Assembly (NCBI RefSeq): GCF_029873635.1
Contig: NC_080426.1
Coordinates: forward strand, 50,668,093 to 50,732,092
Reading direction: 5' to 3'
Length of the DNA: 64,000 nt
Source of the DNA: Malania oleifera
Taxonomy: Eukaryota; Streptophyta; Magnoliopsida; Santalales; Ximeniaceae
Shown here: positions 22,552 through 35,165 of the stretch, piece by piece
How positions within the stretch are numbered: the first letter of the stretch is position 1
Layout of the letters: each line of letters begins with the position of its first letter
Notes under the pieces: model-generated
Databases searched by the model: none
Told to the model about the DNA's origin: nothing
What the model saw: only the letters and a program-made list of their open reading frames with translations
Translations under genes and position numbers: made by a program

Positions 22552-23143
22552 TGTTGTAATATGGATCGAATAATGAAGATACACAGTAGAATAAACAACA
22601 AGTAAATGTAAATAACACACAACCAGAACAAGATCAGCACGAAGATTTACGTGGTTCGGCAAAGCCTACATTCATAGAAGCAATGACATACAAATTTCAC
22701 TGTGGAAATTAAAATGTACACAATATACTTCTCAAATGATCACTCCACATCTCAAAATATGCCCAGATGACATATATAGATGTTCCTCGGAGGTTTCCCC
22801 CCGTTTGTTCAACCACCCAACGCTTAAAAAATTCAAATTTTTGAAGAAACTGCAGCAATCCAGGTGCATCTCATCGACGAACACAAGGTTTCGTCGACGA
22901 GACCAAGAAGAACCTTCATCGACAAATACAAGGCTTTCGTCAACGATGCCAGAAGTCTGAAATTTCCTACTCTCGGTAATTATTCGTCGACGAACTTCAG
23001 AGCTTTCGTCGACGAACCTCTGTTGTCCCCTCATCGACGAACACATAGCCTTCGTCGACGAGGCCTGCTGTACTACCCCCTTCATGTTTTTCCTTCTTCC
23101 TTCTTTGCTTATCAAAACAAAAGAATAAGAGCCACAAATAACA
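22552..23143 (-). repeat. 3' LTR of copia C
   Basis: Minus start TGTTATTTGTGG at 23143 and end CATATTACAACA at 22552. It has a palindrome array (23065 down to 22870, TCGTCGACGA type) followed on the minus strand by TATATATG (22779-22772). The purine-rich GTCGAGGTGGAGAT directly precedes it (23157-23144). It differs from the 5' LTR by scattered transitions. Confidence 0.93.
22772..23065 (-). promoter_or_regulatory. Palindrome array and TATA box in copia C LTR
   Basis: Eight or so TCGTCGACGA-type palindromes lie between 22870 and 23065, upstream (minus sense) of the TATA-like TATATATG. The 5' LTR has the equivalent array at 38671-38865 and TATA at 38573-38580, where several copies have decayed from TCGTCGACGA to forms such as TCGTTGACAA. 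The same kind of array occurs in gypsy LTRs, which are not related to copia LTRs by descent. Confidence 0.6.
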
Positions 23144-23169
23144 ATCTCCACCTCGACAATCATACGCCC

Positions 23170-26040
23170 CTTAGGAGAGTCCCGAAAAACATTATCTGCT
23201 CCACCTTGAACTTGAAAACGCTAGGTTTGGGCTTGTCTCTCTTTTATCACTTGGAGACATGGAGTAAGTCTAAGCAATGCTTGAACTTTTCAAAAGTAAC
23301 TGATTTCGTTAGAATATCTGCTGCATTTTCAGACGTGAGAACTTTCTCCAACACAAGTTCACTTGAAGCAATCAATTCCCAAACTCAGTGGAACCTCACA
23401 TTAATGTGCTTGGTTCTAAGATGGTATATCTGATTCTTCGCCAAGTAAATGGCACTCTGACTATCACAATGCAACACCACACCATCTTGCTGTAACCCCA
23501 GCTCTCTGACTAAATTAGTAAGCCATAAGGCCTCCTTTGCAGTTTCGGCAAATGTCATATATTCCACCTCAGTCGTGGACAATGCTACCAGAGACTGTAC
23601 CATAAATCTCCAACATACCGGTCCTCCTACAAGCGTAAACACATATCTCGTTGTAGACCTTATATCATCCATATCTCCAGCATAATCTGCATCGACAAAC
23701 CCCATAACTAAAGGACAACCATGTTGTTTGCCGAACATGATGCCATAATCTGTTGTACCCCGCAAAGATCTGAGTATCCATTTTACAGCTTCCCAATGTT
23801 GTCTTCCTAGATTAGAGAGGAACTTGCTCACTGCATGAGCTAAATATGGTCTTTTACATATCATAGCATACATTAAACTCCCCACAGCACTAGCATAGTG
23901 GACCTTTGACATATCCCGGATTTCCTCATCCGAACTTGGGCAATCTATAGTAGACAACTTGAAATGATTCACTAGAGGTGTACACACCAATCTTGCATCA
24001 GTCATGCTAAATCTCTCCAACACCTTCTACAGATAACCGCCCTAAGATAGCCATCATCTCCCTACAGTCCTGTCTCGGTGAATCTCCATCCCAAGTATTT
24101 TTTTGGTTGAACCAAGATCTTTCATGTCAAATTCCTTATACAATAGGTCCTTTAACTGATTCACCTCGGTTAAATCTCTTGCAGCTATCAACATATCATC
24201 GACATACAATAACAAGAAAATAAACGAGTCATCATCAATTTTATTCACATATACGCAACAGCCATACTCACATTAATTGTAGCCAATTTTATTATATAGG
24301 AATCAAACAGTTTATACCATTGACTTGGAGATTGTTTCAGCCCATAAAGAGATTTCTTCAACCTGCAAACTAAATTTTCCTTTCTTGGTTCAATGAATCC
24401 CTTCGGCTGTACCATTTAGATTTGTTCCTCTAAGTCACCATGAAGAAATGTCATCTTCACATCCATTTGTTTCGAATACAGATCATAATGAGCTACTAAC
24501 CCCAACACAACTATGATGGAAGTATGTCGGACCACTGGAGAAAAGATCTCATCATAATCTATCCCTTTCTTCTGTAAGTATCCTTTTGCCACCAACCGTG
24601 CCTTGAACTTCTCACCTTCCTTTTTCTGATATTGCCTCATTCTTCCTGTACACCCATTTGCACCCAATTGAATTGGTCTCTTCCCATCTGGAAGTTCCAC
24701 CAACTCCCAAGTTTGATTTTTACGTAGTGATTCCATTTCCTCAATCATTGCTCCCATCCATCTATCTTTCTCCTAGCTGTGCACTACCTCTTGAAATGTA
24801 GTTGGATTGTTGCAACTAGTAAGAAAAGCATAAGACACTAACTCTTCAAACCCATACCTTGGCAGAAGCCGAATAGTGCGTCTAGATCTTCTTAACGAAA
24901 TATCGTCGACTTGCTGGCTTTCCAAGTTAGAGCTCCTTGCAACCACGAGACCATGATCATTTTCGTTGCCTTGCGCTTCCAACTCCACTTGCACGATATG
25001 TTCATCACTGCCCCAGCTTTCTTGCTCCTATTTCTGTTCATCACATTCTTGAGTATGCTTCACCATAGCCTTCTCATCAAAGACTACATCCCTACTGATC
25101 ACCACCTTATTTGCCACTGGATCTCATAGCTTGTACCCCTTTACACCTATTGGATAGCCGAAAAAAATGCAATGATGAGACTTTGGGTCAAGCTTAGACC
25201 TCTCCTCACTAGACACGTGGACATAGGTTGGACACCCGAATACTTCAATTTGGAATAGTCTATTGCATTTCCTGTCAAAACCTTTTCCGCCACTTTACCC
25301 ACTAGTGATGCTTTTGGTGATCGGTTTACCAGAAAACAAGTCATACAAACTGCCTCGGCCCAGAATCTGGTTCATCCGTTCTATCACACCATTTTGTTGA
25401 GGTGTCTGACGAACTGTAAAATATCTTTTGATGCCCTACTCTGCACAAAACTCCATAAACCAAAAATCAGCGTACTTGGTCCCATTATCCGACCTTAAAC
25501 ATTTGATTCTCCTCCCCGTCTGGTTCTCCACTTCAGCCTTCCAAATCTTAAACTTGGCAAACGTACTTGATTTGTGATACATGAAGTAAACCCTGACCTT
25601 TCGTGAGTAATCATCAATGAAACTCAAATAATACACATGTCCACCCTTTGAGGCAACTCTCACTGGGCCCCAAACATCTGAATGTACATAGTCATGAATA
25701 CCCTTTGTCTTGTGAATAGTTGGTATAAACTTTGCCTTGTTTTATTTTCCAAGAACACATATCTTGCAAAATTCTAGCTGACATGATTTCAAGCCCTTCA
25801 AGAGTTTTCTCTTGTGTAGTTCTTTCATGTCATGTTCCCTCATATGTCCAAGGCACATATGCCACAAAATGGTCTCATTTGATTCATCATCCACAGTTGC
25901 AACTCCACCTACAATGGTACTTCCTTGTAATGTGTAAATATTTCCATTTAGTTTCTGCTCTTTCATTACAGTTAGATTACCTTTCCATACGGTCAAAACT
26001 CCACCTTTGGACTTGTAATTGAAGCCATTATAATCCAAAG
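23170..26040 (-). pseudogene. Copia C pol: integrase, reverse transcriptase, RNase H
   Basis: In minus order: GAG-pre-integrase (about 26035-25742, WHMCLGHMREHDMKEL and CKICVLGK), integrase core (HSDVWGP, IDDYSRKVRVYF, RSDNGTKY, NGVIERMNQ, so the acidic triad is present), linker, reverse transcriptase (WELVELPDGKRPI, then QMDVKMTFLHGDLEEQ at about 24440, and LLLYVDDMLIA near 24200) and RNase H (FVDADYAGDMDD, STTEVEYM, LHCDSQSA, 24023-23385). Stops, several TAG or TGA at Trp/Gln sites, and frameshifts near 24050 and 24250 interrupt it. Encoded activities would be cDNA synthesis and integration. Confidence 0.9.
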
Positions 26041-26125
26041 TGTAGAGACCCAAAGAATTATAGTAATTAAATAATAAAAGAAATTAGAGAAAAGGAATTT
26101 AAAAAAAAAAGGGTTTTAGTATGGT

Positions 26126-26318
26126 CTCGTCGACGAGTGTAGAAGTACTTGTCGACGAGCTGAGCTCTTGGGCTCATCAACAGGGATGCGTGTATTGTCG
26201 ATGAGAAATTATCGAGAGGACTGTTTCCAGAGCCTGAAACTCGTCGATGAGGAGAAGGTGTTCGTCAACGAACTCCCTTCATTGACTCTTGATGAGGTGA
26301 CATGTCTCGTCGATGCGG
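26126..26318 (+). promoter_or_regulatory. Palindrome array of B 5' LTR
   Basis: Copies include CTCGTCGACGAG, CTTGTCGACGAG, CTCGTCGATGAG and TTCGTCAACGAA. The 3' LTR has fewer (35256-35400) because about 45 bases between two copies are missing. TATA at 35420-35427 in the 3' LTR. Confidence 0.6.
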
Positions 26319-27355
26319 CTATGTGGACATATAGCCCCAAAAATCGATTTCAACATAAATAATTTCATTTTATCAATTTCTTTCTCTCTCTACACGGTTT
26401 CTCTCACTTATCACTAGGTTTTCAGCTTCGATTCTCCCCGATTCGACGATCAGAAGCTACCACGATGATCTTGGGGAGATTCTCTACAACATTGTCGGAG
26501 TAGAAACTCGATTTGGGAAGTTTGGGAATCATCCCAAATTTTGGGTAAGTTAGTTATTTTAATTTTTATTAGGTTTTTGGTGTTTTTGGACTAAGGAGAA
26601 TATGCAAGGTAAGATAATACTGAAGTTTTGTTGGGGAAAAATGTAATTCCAAGGTGTTGTGCTAGGAACACTGCAGGTATAGGGTTGGTTGTTTTGTGGG
26701 CTTCTTAAAAAGCCAGGTAAGGGGATAAATTAAGTTAGTTTATTTTTATGAAAATTTATTATTTTTAAACAACATGCATTTGCAGTAATTATGTATGTTA
26801 TATCAGAATATTTGAAAATACTGTTATTGAACAGGAAAACGATTTAAAAATGTTGAACTAGATATATATTCAGCTTAGGTATTCAATTTTAATACTATTT
26901 AAAACTATGTGGCTTGAGTATCATTTTACGAATATTATGTTATGTTAGATTTTTCAGTAAAAGCATGTTTACAACAGTTTTTTTTTTTTCAGGAAAACAA
27001 TAAATAATACAGAAAATTATGGTTTCAGAGTTTCACGATAAACAGTATAAATTTCAGTTCAGTATGTTATAATATGCTCGACACAAGGCTATGATTGATA
27101 GTCGGCGCAAGGCCATAATTATGTATGCTATTCGGCGCAAGGTCGTGATTATGTATGATATGTTAGAATTCAGAAAAATACTATTAATCTAGTTTCATGT
27201 TAAATTAGTATATTTAAGCATATTATATGTTATCAGAACCCGGATGGTTTAGTTTAGATCAGTATTCAAGGCTTGGTACTGTATCTATTTAGTTCAGTTC
27301 AGATTAGTGCTACCACACTTGCCAGTAGAGAGTGTGGGAGATGGACAGTTGATGT

Positions 27356-29402
27356 TGTTAGCTTTGGTACATTCCCAAGAGGGGGGTGAATTGGGTATTT
27401 AAAAATTACTTCCTAGGTCAATCGGTTTAATAGCAGTATTACTCAACCTAGGGTCTATCTATGCAATTATAAACCTAATCATTCACAATAGTAAAATATA
27501 AACATTGATGTGCTAGAATTTAAAAGGCAAAAATTAAAAGCACGCACAAGAAATGTTATTAGGGTTCACCCAACTGTGCCTACGTTCCCACCTCTAGCTC
27601 GCAAGCCCGAGGATTCCACTAATACTCACTTAATGGGTGGAGTGGCACCAATTACAACCAGGTCAATTCACAGGGCTTACCTCAACCAACACGCCTTACC
27701 AGGAGAACGCACCTAACTTTCCTAATCGGGTCTAAGCTAGTTCGAGACTATTCCACAGGTCTAGTCTCCCTCTTCAGACCCGCGCCTGGAATACAACAAA
27801 TGAGCATAAAATTTGTACACGGAAATACGCTTCTTACACAAGCAGGTATGTGTACTAGTACAACTCAATATAATCAATGCACCTCAATGATGTAAGAACT
27901 ATAAGCTCGGTGCTTTACGTGTGTAATCAACACTCAAGGTTATGTCTATTGTCTATCAAGCACAAGAGTTTATATTAAAACAAGATTTGAAACACAATAC
28001 ATGAATTTCACAATATCATATCAAGGTTTCAAATATGCAAGCTAGATGATTCAAATAACCTTAATAAGATGTTCTCAATGTTCTAAGCACAGTGGATGTT
28101 TGAATGCAAACTTTGAAAATAATTTTTGCATACAAAAATATAGGCTAAGGTAACTTGCAATGACAATGCAAAAACCACAAGCCACTAAGTCTTCCCACAC
28201 AAGATTTATCAAATAAAATTGATAGGAGAACTTAAAGCTTTACTTTTAATAATAAAAACAATAAGCATAACAAATGAAAGTTTGAGCTAATGAGGATTAA
28301 GGACATGCACTCTAAATATACTCACAACACTTGAATGATCAAGGAAAATGACATTTTGAAGTGTATGGGAGTATTATAGGCAAAAAAAGGATTTTTGATT
28401 TTGAGAAAATTTTGGCCCTAATCAATTTGCTAATCCTTACTAATTATGACAAATGAACAAGTATTTATAGGTAAGGAAGATTTTTTGACCGTTGGGAACA
28501 CAATAGGTATAATTAAATTTGTTTCAAAAACCATTAAGAAAATTAACCCAGTTTACCCCATTAAAAAATCGGTAAAAAATATTTTAACCTGTGAGGTTCG
28601 GGTGCCCGGCCAGAGGTTTGGGTGTTCGAATAGACATAGTCAAAAATCCAATTTTTAGCGGTTCGAGTGCTCGAAGAGTGAGTCAGTCAGCCGAACAAAA
28701 GTCAGTAGCATTTGTTCGTTAGTTCGGGTGCTCGGCTCAAAGTTCGGTTAACCGAATTGATCAATTCGGTCGCCCGAGCCCATTTTGAACGTAATCATTT
28801 AGGCGCCAGGGTTGTTGAAAAGGAACGTGACATAGGTTTAAGTGCCCGAGGTAGATACGATCAAAAGTGGTTCGGGTGTCCCAACACCAAGTCAACATAT
28901 TGACTTGTTCGGTCACCCAAGTTGTTTAACACGGCATAGGTTCAGTCGCCCGAACCCTCTCATTGTTCTCAATTAAGTTCATGTTTTTCCTGACTTGATT
29001 CCCTTGATATAGTAAGTGATGCTGGGGACTTTATTATGTGCAAGTATTGGGACCTAGGGTCTTTTCTAACGCCTTTTTAAGTACACCAAAAAACCTAGCG
29101 TCAATCGAAAGGTTGACCGAAGGGTGATTCTTAAGGTCTTCTCTAAGGTCTTGAGCTTATAAGTTCCTATATGCATGCAATGCAGATTATTACAAACCTT
29201 TGCCCTATATTACTATTACAGACCCAGTGAAATGAAATATAGATTACAATAATTAAAAAACATTCCAGGCCTTCATTTTCCTCAAGTTGTCATGTGCCAT
29301 CAATATGATCTTCCTAATATGGTCCTGCACACAAACTTGGCAAACGTTAAATACCGGAGTATTTTTCATAATCAAAACAAGGTATGACCCATGAGGTCAA
29401 CA
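27356..29402 (-). mobile_element. Solo LTR S1 (family S)
   Basis: A 2047-bp unit beginning TGTTAGCTTTGG and ending GGGTCAACA-like (ATGAGGTCAACA), with perfect target duplication GATGT at 27351-27355 and 29403-29407. No coding sequence and no partner LTR, hence a solo LTR. Orientation is judged minus because a TATA-like CCTATAAATAC reads on the minus strand at 28471-28461, directly after the palindrome array (28965 down to 28592). The right-hand start contains AAGAGGGGGGTGAATTGGG, a run I recall at LTR ends of unclassified plant elements. Confidence 0.85.
28461..28965 (-). promoter_or_regulatory. Palindrome array and TATA box in S1
   Basis: Palindromes of the form TTCGGTCGCCCGA, TTCGGTTAACCGAA and TTCGGGTGCCCG are spread over 28592-28965, with a TATA-like CCTATAAATAC downstream on the minus strand. 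S2 (41333-41700, TATA near 41200-41207) and S3 (45923-46258, TATA near 45789-45797) have the same order; S3 uses CTCGGTCGACCGGG-type units. Confidence 0.5.
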
Positions 29403-30215
29403 GATGTGGCGTCAGTGTAGTGTTGTAGACGTCCCCTTAGTAGTCTGGACCAGGGTGGGGCTGGCTTATCGTACATACAGACACATTTGACTTGGTAGTG
29501 GTCGGCCAGGCATTGTCAGGTCCAGCATTCGGGCTACACAATTCAGTCATGGGGGTTAATACATGACATCAGCTAGCTATCCATCCTGGATAATATTTCA
29601 GTATTATTAGTTATAAAAGATGATTTTATAATAATTGAAATTCAGTATAATTTAATATGATCATGATTATGTATATTTTATCTAGTATTATATCACCAGT
29701 TTTTTTTTTTATCTAGACATGTGTTATGTATTGTTTATTTATTATAGTACGAATATACTTATACATCCACACAACTGATATTAGTTTATTTCCTTTACTG
29801 AGAGGTGTCTCACCCAAGCTTACAAAACATTTCAGGGAATCCAGATAGACAGGAGGACCAAGGTCTGCGTCAGTAGAGGCAGTTCATACTACCCCGGTAG
29901 GAGGGTGAGTTACTGAGCTAGGGTCAGATGATTTTTTTGGATTATGATCCTAGTTTTACACTTTTGGTCTTTTGGAGGTTGTATATTTATATTTACAGAA
30001 ATGTTATGGATTGTAGTAAAACTCTGACACTGTTTGTTGTGAATGTAATCTATGTTTTCCGCTGCTTAGGTATCCACTGTGTATAACAGGTGCATTCTCG
30101 GCACCCACGGGTTCAGGTTGATTTTGCTATATTGGTATCAGGGTTATTATTAAGAATGATATTTATGTATGTGAGGGAAAAAAATCTATGATAAAATAGG
30201 CAGGTCGTTACAGTT

Positions 30216-30227
30216 TGGTATCAGAGC
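30216..30227 (+). other. Primer-binding site of element B
   Basis: TGGTATCAGAGC, exact complement of the plant initiator Met-tRNA 3' end, three bases after the 5' LTR. Confidence 0.92.
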
Positions 30228-30540
30228 CAAGTTTGCTAGGTTATGTAGACTCTAGAATGTAGCGGAAATAATACCAGAGTATAGGACAAGGAATTTGAGG
30301 TTTTGTTTTGTAGTCTAGATGCAGGACTTCCATTATGGTTTATGTGTCTTTCCTGGGGTGACGATTTCAGGAAAGTCATAGCAAACTATTGTCGGGTTAG
30401 GTGTTTAGGTTGTAGGATTGAACCTTTAATTAAGATTAGGGATGATAAATTAATTAAGGATATGATATACTAGTTAGATGAAATGTGTTAAATATGTTAT
30501 GGTAATAGGGTCCTAAATCCAAGTTTATTGTCTTTTCATG

Positions 30541-31660
30541 ATGGACCCTGGAGGTGTTAGGCATGCAAGTGGTAGTGAGGGTGTTAGACCCTCAGGTGCA
30601 ATAAGTGGTGACTTAGACGCAATACTACGCAGCACGGCTCAGCAAATCATGGCTGAAATTTTCAGAAGCTCCACAGAGTAGGGAGGTCCGTCTGCAGGTC
30701 AAAAGTGTACTATTGATAAGTTTACAAAGATGAATCCTCCAGATTTCTCAGGAAGAACTGATCTTACAGTCGCTAAGAACTGGATGCAGGAGATTGAAAA
30801 GGTGTTGGTAGTGCTGTAGTGTACTGAGGAGTAGAGGGTTCTATTTGCCACATATAAACTGACAAGAGAGGCCAAGAGATGGTGAACGGCAGTGAAACTC
30901 TTGGAGCGGTAGAGGTCAGTGCCTATAGAGATGACATTGGACCAATTCAAAGAAATATTTTTTGACAGATACTTTCCGACCTCATCCAGAAAAGCCAAGG
31001 TAGAGGAGTTTCTGAATCTGAAGCAGGAAAAGCAGACAGTGTAGCAGTACGCGGCGAGGTTCATTGAATTATCTTGCTTCGCCCCGTACATTATCCCGGA
31101 TGAGATGAAGAAAGCAAGACAATTTGAAAGAGGCCTGAGGCGAGAATTATATAAGGAGGTGGCAATACTAAAACTGTAGGACTTTGCCAAGCTGGTAGAA
31201 AGAGTAGCTATGGCAGAAGCCGGAGAACATATGGATGCTAAGGAACAGAAATAGAAAAAGAGATCCATGCCTTCAGGTTTCTAACAAGGATCCAATCAGG
31301 GTTCGTGGAAGAAGGGTGCCTATTATAAGGATCGAAAGCAGGAGTCGGGGAGTCGTGGGATTCAGGGTACGCAGTCATATCCAGTCTATCAGATTTGTGG
31401 AAAGAAACACTCGGGAGAGTGTCATATCGAGCGAGGCATCTACTACCAATGCGGGGAGCAAGGGCATATGATGAGAGACTATCAAGCTCAGGTTAGAGCT
31501 GCTCCCACTCCCAGACTTGCTCGGGGAGGTTATCAGGCGTCCCGTGGAGGTCAGCAGAGGAATACGTCTCCAGCGAGAGTGTACACCCTGACGCCAAGTG
31601 ATGCTGAGATAGCTGGCGATGTGGTGATAGGTATGATTAACATGCTTTCATTTAAAGTTA
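30541..31660 (+). pseudogene. Element B gag
   Basis: Starts MDPGGV at 30541. The capsid-like region includes KFTKMNPPDFSGR, ATYKLTREAKRW and FKEIFFDRYFP, then a degenerate zinc-knuckle pair (YQICGKKHSGEC and YYQCGEQGHMMRD, about 31390-31480; the last Cys of the second is Tyr). At least nine stops, mostly TAG replacing Gln. A 189-codon open frame on the opposite strand (31268-30699) is an antisense shadow. Confidence 0.85.
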
Positions 31661-33656
31661 TTGTATTGTTTGATTCAGGAGCCACACACTCATTCATGTC
31701 TATGAGGTGTATTAGATTATATGGGATAGAAACACATTTGTTAGACAACGAACTGTTAGTAACTACACCGAGAAGGTCAGTAGTGAGGTGTAGTAAAGTG
31801 TTCTGAGGCTGTCCAATTGATACTCAGGGGAAAGTCTTGCCAGCTGACTTGATAGTGTTGGACATGCATGGGTTCGATGTAATATTTGGTATGGATTGGC
31901 TGGCAGCTAACTACGCCAGTATAGATTGTCGTTTGAAAGAAGTGATATTCAGACCTCCGGGAGGACCAGAATTTAGGTTCATAGGGTCGCGAGTGCAATC
32001 CCCGCCTCAATTAGTATTAGCCATACAAGAGGGGAGACTACTCCTAAACGATTGTCAGGGGTTCGTGGCCTTTGTAAAGAAAATTTCAGGAAATGAATCA
32101 AAGCTTGCTAATACACCAATGGTGAAGGAGTTTTCAGATGTCTTCCCAGATGAGCTACCTAGTTTGCCTCCTGATCGCGAGGTAGGTTTCTCTATTGAAC
32201 TACTTTCAAGAACGACACCAATTTCTAAAGCTCCTTACAGAATGGCTCCAACAAAGTTGGGAGAGCTAAAGGATCAGTTGCAAGACTTGCTGGATAAGGG
32301 ATTTATTTGGCCCAGTGTATCACCGTGGGGAGATTCAGTATTATTTGTAAAGAAGAAAGACGAGTCCATGAGGATGTGTATAAATTACAGGGAAATTAAT
32401 AAGGTGACAATCAAGAACAGGTATCCTCTACCCCTTATAGATGATTTATTTGATCAACTTTAAGGTACGTAGGTGTATTCGAAGATTGATCTACACTTTG
32501 GGTACTATCAGGTGAAAGTCAGAGCAGAAAACATCTCCAAGATAGCGTTTCGAACTCGGTATGACCACTATGAGTTTCTGGTTATGTCATTCAGATTGAC
32601 GAATGCTCCTACTGTGTTCATGGACTTGATGAATAAAGTTTTTCATCAGTATTTAGACCAGTTCGTTGTAGTTTTCATTGATGACATACTAGTCTACACG
32701 AGGAGTTTTAAGGAGCATGGGGCGCACTTGAGACAGGTACTGTAAAAGCTTAGAGAAAAGAAGTTGTATGCTAAGTTTAGCAAGTGTGAATTCTAGCTTG
32801 AAAAAGTTGCATTTCTAAGGCATGTTATATCTGGTGATGGAATATAAGTAGATCCCAATAAGATAGAGGCAGTGGAAAATTGGGAAAGGCCGAGTAGCGT
32901 TTAGGAAATCAGGAGTTTCTTAAGACTGGCGGGATATTACTGTCAGTTTGTAAAAGGATTCTCGGGACTATTAGGGCCTTTAACACAACTGAGCTAGAAG
33001 AATGCCAGATTTGTATGAGATGATGAATTCGAGCAGAGCTTCTAGGAATTAAAGCAACAGCTCATCACTGCACCAGTATTGACGATTCCATCGGGGGGTG
33101 ATGGCTATGTAATTTATAGTGACTTGTCTTTGAAAAGGCTCGGCTTTGTATTGATGCAGCATGGTAGGGTTGTAGCTTATGTCTCCCGATAGTTGAAAGA
33201 GTATGAAAGGAACTACCCTACCCACGATCTGGAATTGGCTGCAGTGGTACACGCGTTAAAGATTTGGAGACACTACTTGTATGGCGAGAGATGCGAGATA
33301 TTCTCCGATCACAAAAGTTTGAAGTACTTTTTCACTCAAAAAGAGCTGAACATGAGACAGAGGAGGTGGTTGGAGCTTATTAAAGATTATGACGACACTA
33401 TCAGTTACTTTTTCACTCAAAAGAAGCTAAACATGAGACAAAGGAGGTGGTTGGAGCTTATTAAAGATTATGACTACACTATCAGTTATCACATAGGGAA
33501 AGAAAATGTGGTATCTGATGCTTTGAACAGGAAATCAGTAGGACCAGCACTAGCAGCAATGAAGGTTCAGCATCGGATCCAGATGGATCTGGAGAGACTT
33601 GGTGTAGAGTTGGTAGGGAGTGATCGTCAGACATTTATTGCCAACTTAGTGGTGTA
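31660..33656 (+). pseudogene. Element B protease, reverse transcriptase, RNase H
   Basis: The protease keeps its active site FDSGATHSF (about 31668-31694), the only gypsy copy here that does. Reverse transcriptase covers about 32110-32760: [31 protein letters not shown], then stops at 32461-32471, then FIDDILVYT (about 32676-32702). The thumb has five stops. RNase H (33100-33540) keeps [15 protein letters not shown] and [10 protein letters not shown], but an 81-bp block (33325-33405) is tandemly repeated in frame (33406-33486), doubling [16 protein letters not shown]. The last codons end at TAA 33656. Confidence 0.88.
33325..33486 (+). repeat. 81-bp in-frame tandem duplication in B RNase H
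   Basis: Two adjacent copies (33325-33405 and 33406-33486) encode the same 27-residue segment with about four to five base differences between them, so the duplication is not recent. Elements A, E and F have one copy. Confidence 0.95.
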
Positions 33657-34862
33657 ACCTATGTTACAGGAAAGGATTAAAGCTGCTCAGAAAGAGGACC
33701 CAAAATTAGCAGAGTTAATAGCTAGAGTACAAGGTGGAGCAGCATGAAGAGGGAGATTGCCGAGCTTGTAGCATAGTGCTTGACATGCCAGCAGGTTAAG
33801 GCTGAGCACCAGAGACCGACAAGTCAATTGCAGCCACTTTTCATTCCAGAGTGGAAGTGGGATCACATATCTATGGATTTTGTTATGGGGCTGCCATCAG
33901 CATTGCATGGTCAAAATGCAATTTGGGCCATCGTGGATCATCTAACGAAGACCACCCATTTTCTTCCCATTAAAATCAACTACTCCATGGACAGTTTGGT
34001 GGAGATTTATGTTTAGGAGATAGTCCATTCTCATGGTGTGCCAGTGTCTATAGTATCAGACAAAGATCTACGTTTCACGTCACGATTTAGGAAGAGCTTG
34101 CAGGAGGCTCTAGGGTCTCAGTTATCCTTCAGCACAACCTTTCATCCCTAGACATATGGACTAACTGAGAGAATGATCCAAATTCTTAAAGATATGCTAC
34201 GGGCTTGTGTGCTGAAGTTTGGAGGTAGTTAGACCCAGTATATGCCATTGGTGGAGTTTGCGTTCATCAAGATGACACCTTATGAAGCATCGTATGGAAG
34301 AAGGTTTCGTTCCCCATTATATTAGGATGAGATAGGTGAGCAGCGAGTTGTGAGCTAAAGCTAGTGCAGCAGACATATGATAAAGTTTGGCTCATCAGAG
34401 ACAAGATCAGTGCAGCTCAGAGCTAACAGAAGAGTTACGCTGATACTCGCTACAGGAAATTGGAATTTGATACGGGAGATCACATGTTTCTGAAAATAGC
34501 TCCATTAAAAGGAGTAATGAGATTTGGAAGGAAGGGTAAGCTTAGCCCTAGGTTTATTGGCTGTTTGACATCCTTGAGAGAGTGGGGTCAGTTACCTACA
34601 GACTAGCCTTACCACCCATTTTGTCCAGAATACACAAGTATTCCATGTTTCCATGTTAAGAAAATATGTCCTAGACCCCTCCCATATGATCAGTTATGGT
34701 GAGTTAGAGCTCAAGGATACTTTGGCATATGAGGAGGTACCAGTGCAAATTATGGACAGGAAAGAACATGAATTGCGCAATAAGAAGATTCATTTAGTAA
34801 AAGTTATGTGGAGAAATTATGCGATAAAAGAAGTTTCATGGAAACTCGAGGAGCAAATATGA
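33657..34862 (+). pseudogene. Element B integrase and chromodomain-like tail
   Basis: The HH half of the zinc-binding domain is missing: a deletion near 33735-33745 joins the linker to REIAELVA. The catalytic core follows ([52 protein letters not shown]), with all three acidic residues present. A second small deletion near 34262 removes about ten residues before KMTPYEASYGRR. The tail has DRKEHELRNKKIHLVKVMW. Stops include 34015 and several later. Confidence 0.85.
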
Positions 34863-35165
34863 CAAAAATACCCGCATTTATTTTGTGGGGTTCAGCAGTA
34901 ATTAGGAAAGATTCAAATAGGTATGTAATGTTCCTTTTGCAGGTTAATCAGTACATGTAATAATCTTTTGGTAGTACGTATTATTTTGTTTTTGGGAGAA
35001 TTTTAGTTTATGTATTTATAATCTCCCAGGACCCTGAATGTAACCACGAAATACCTTCGCCACAAGTGAGGGTAAGTAATAAAATAAGTAGCCATTTTCT
35101 TTAATTGATGGTGTTCAATATAGGTAGTAAATTTCGAGGATGAAATTTTTATAAGGAGGGGAGAA

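Larger units (their letters stand above)
26041..30212 (+). repeat. 5' LTR of element B, with nested S1
   Basis: Starts TGTAGAGACCC and ends GGCAGGTCGTTACA. Palindrome array at 26126-26318. In the 3' LTR a TATA box CTATATATAG follows (35420-35427), but this copy has lost about six bases there (gtggacatatagcc), so its promoter is probably damaged. Donor-like TTGGGTAAGTT (GT at 26545), a second donor-like CAGGTAAGGGG (GT at 26717) and acceptor TTTCAGGG (CAG at 29833-29835). S1 occupies 27356-29402. Confidence 0.9.

Noticed and set aside
22864..23433. 189-codon plus-strand open frame
   Set aside because: It spans the copia C LTR palindrome array and reads antisense through RNase H; not a gene.
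30699..31268. 189-codon minus-strand open frame
   Set aside because: It is antisense to B gag; its hydrophobic, Ser-rich composition is what the complement of gag produces.
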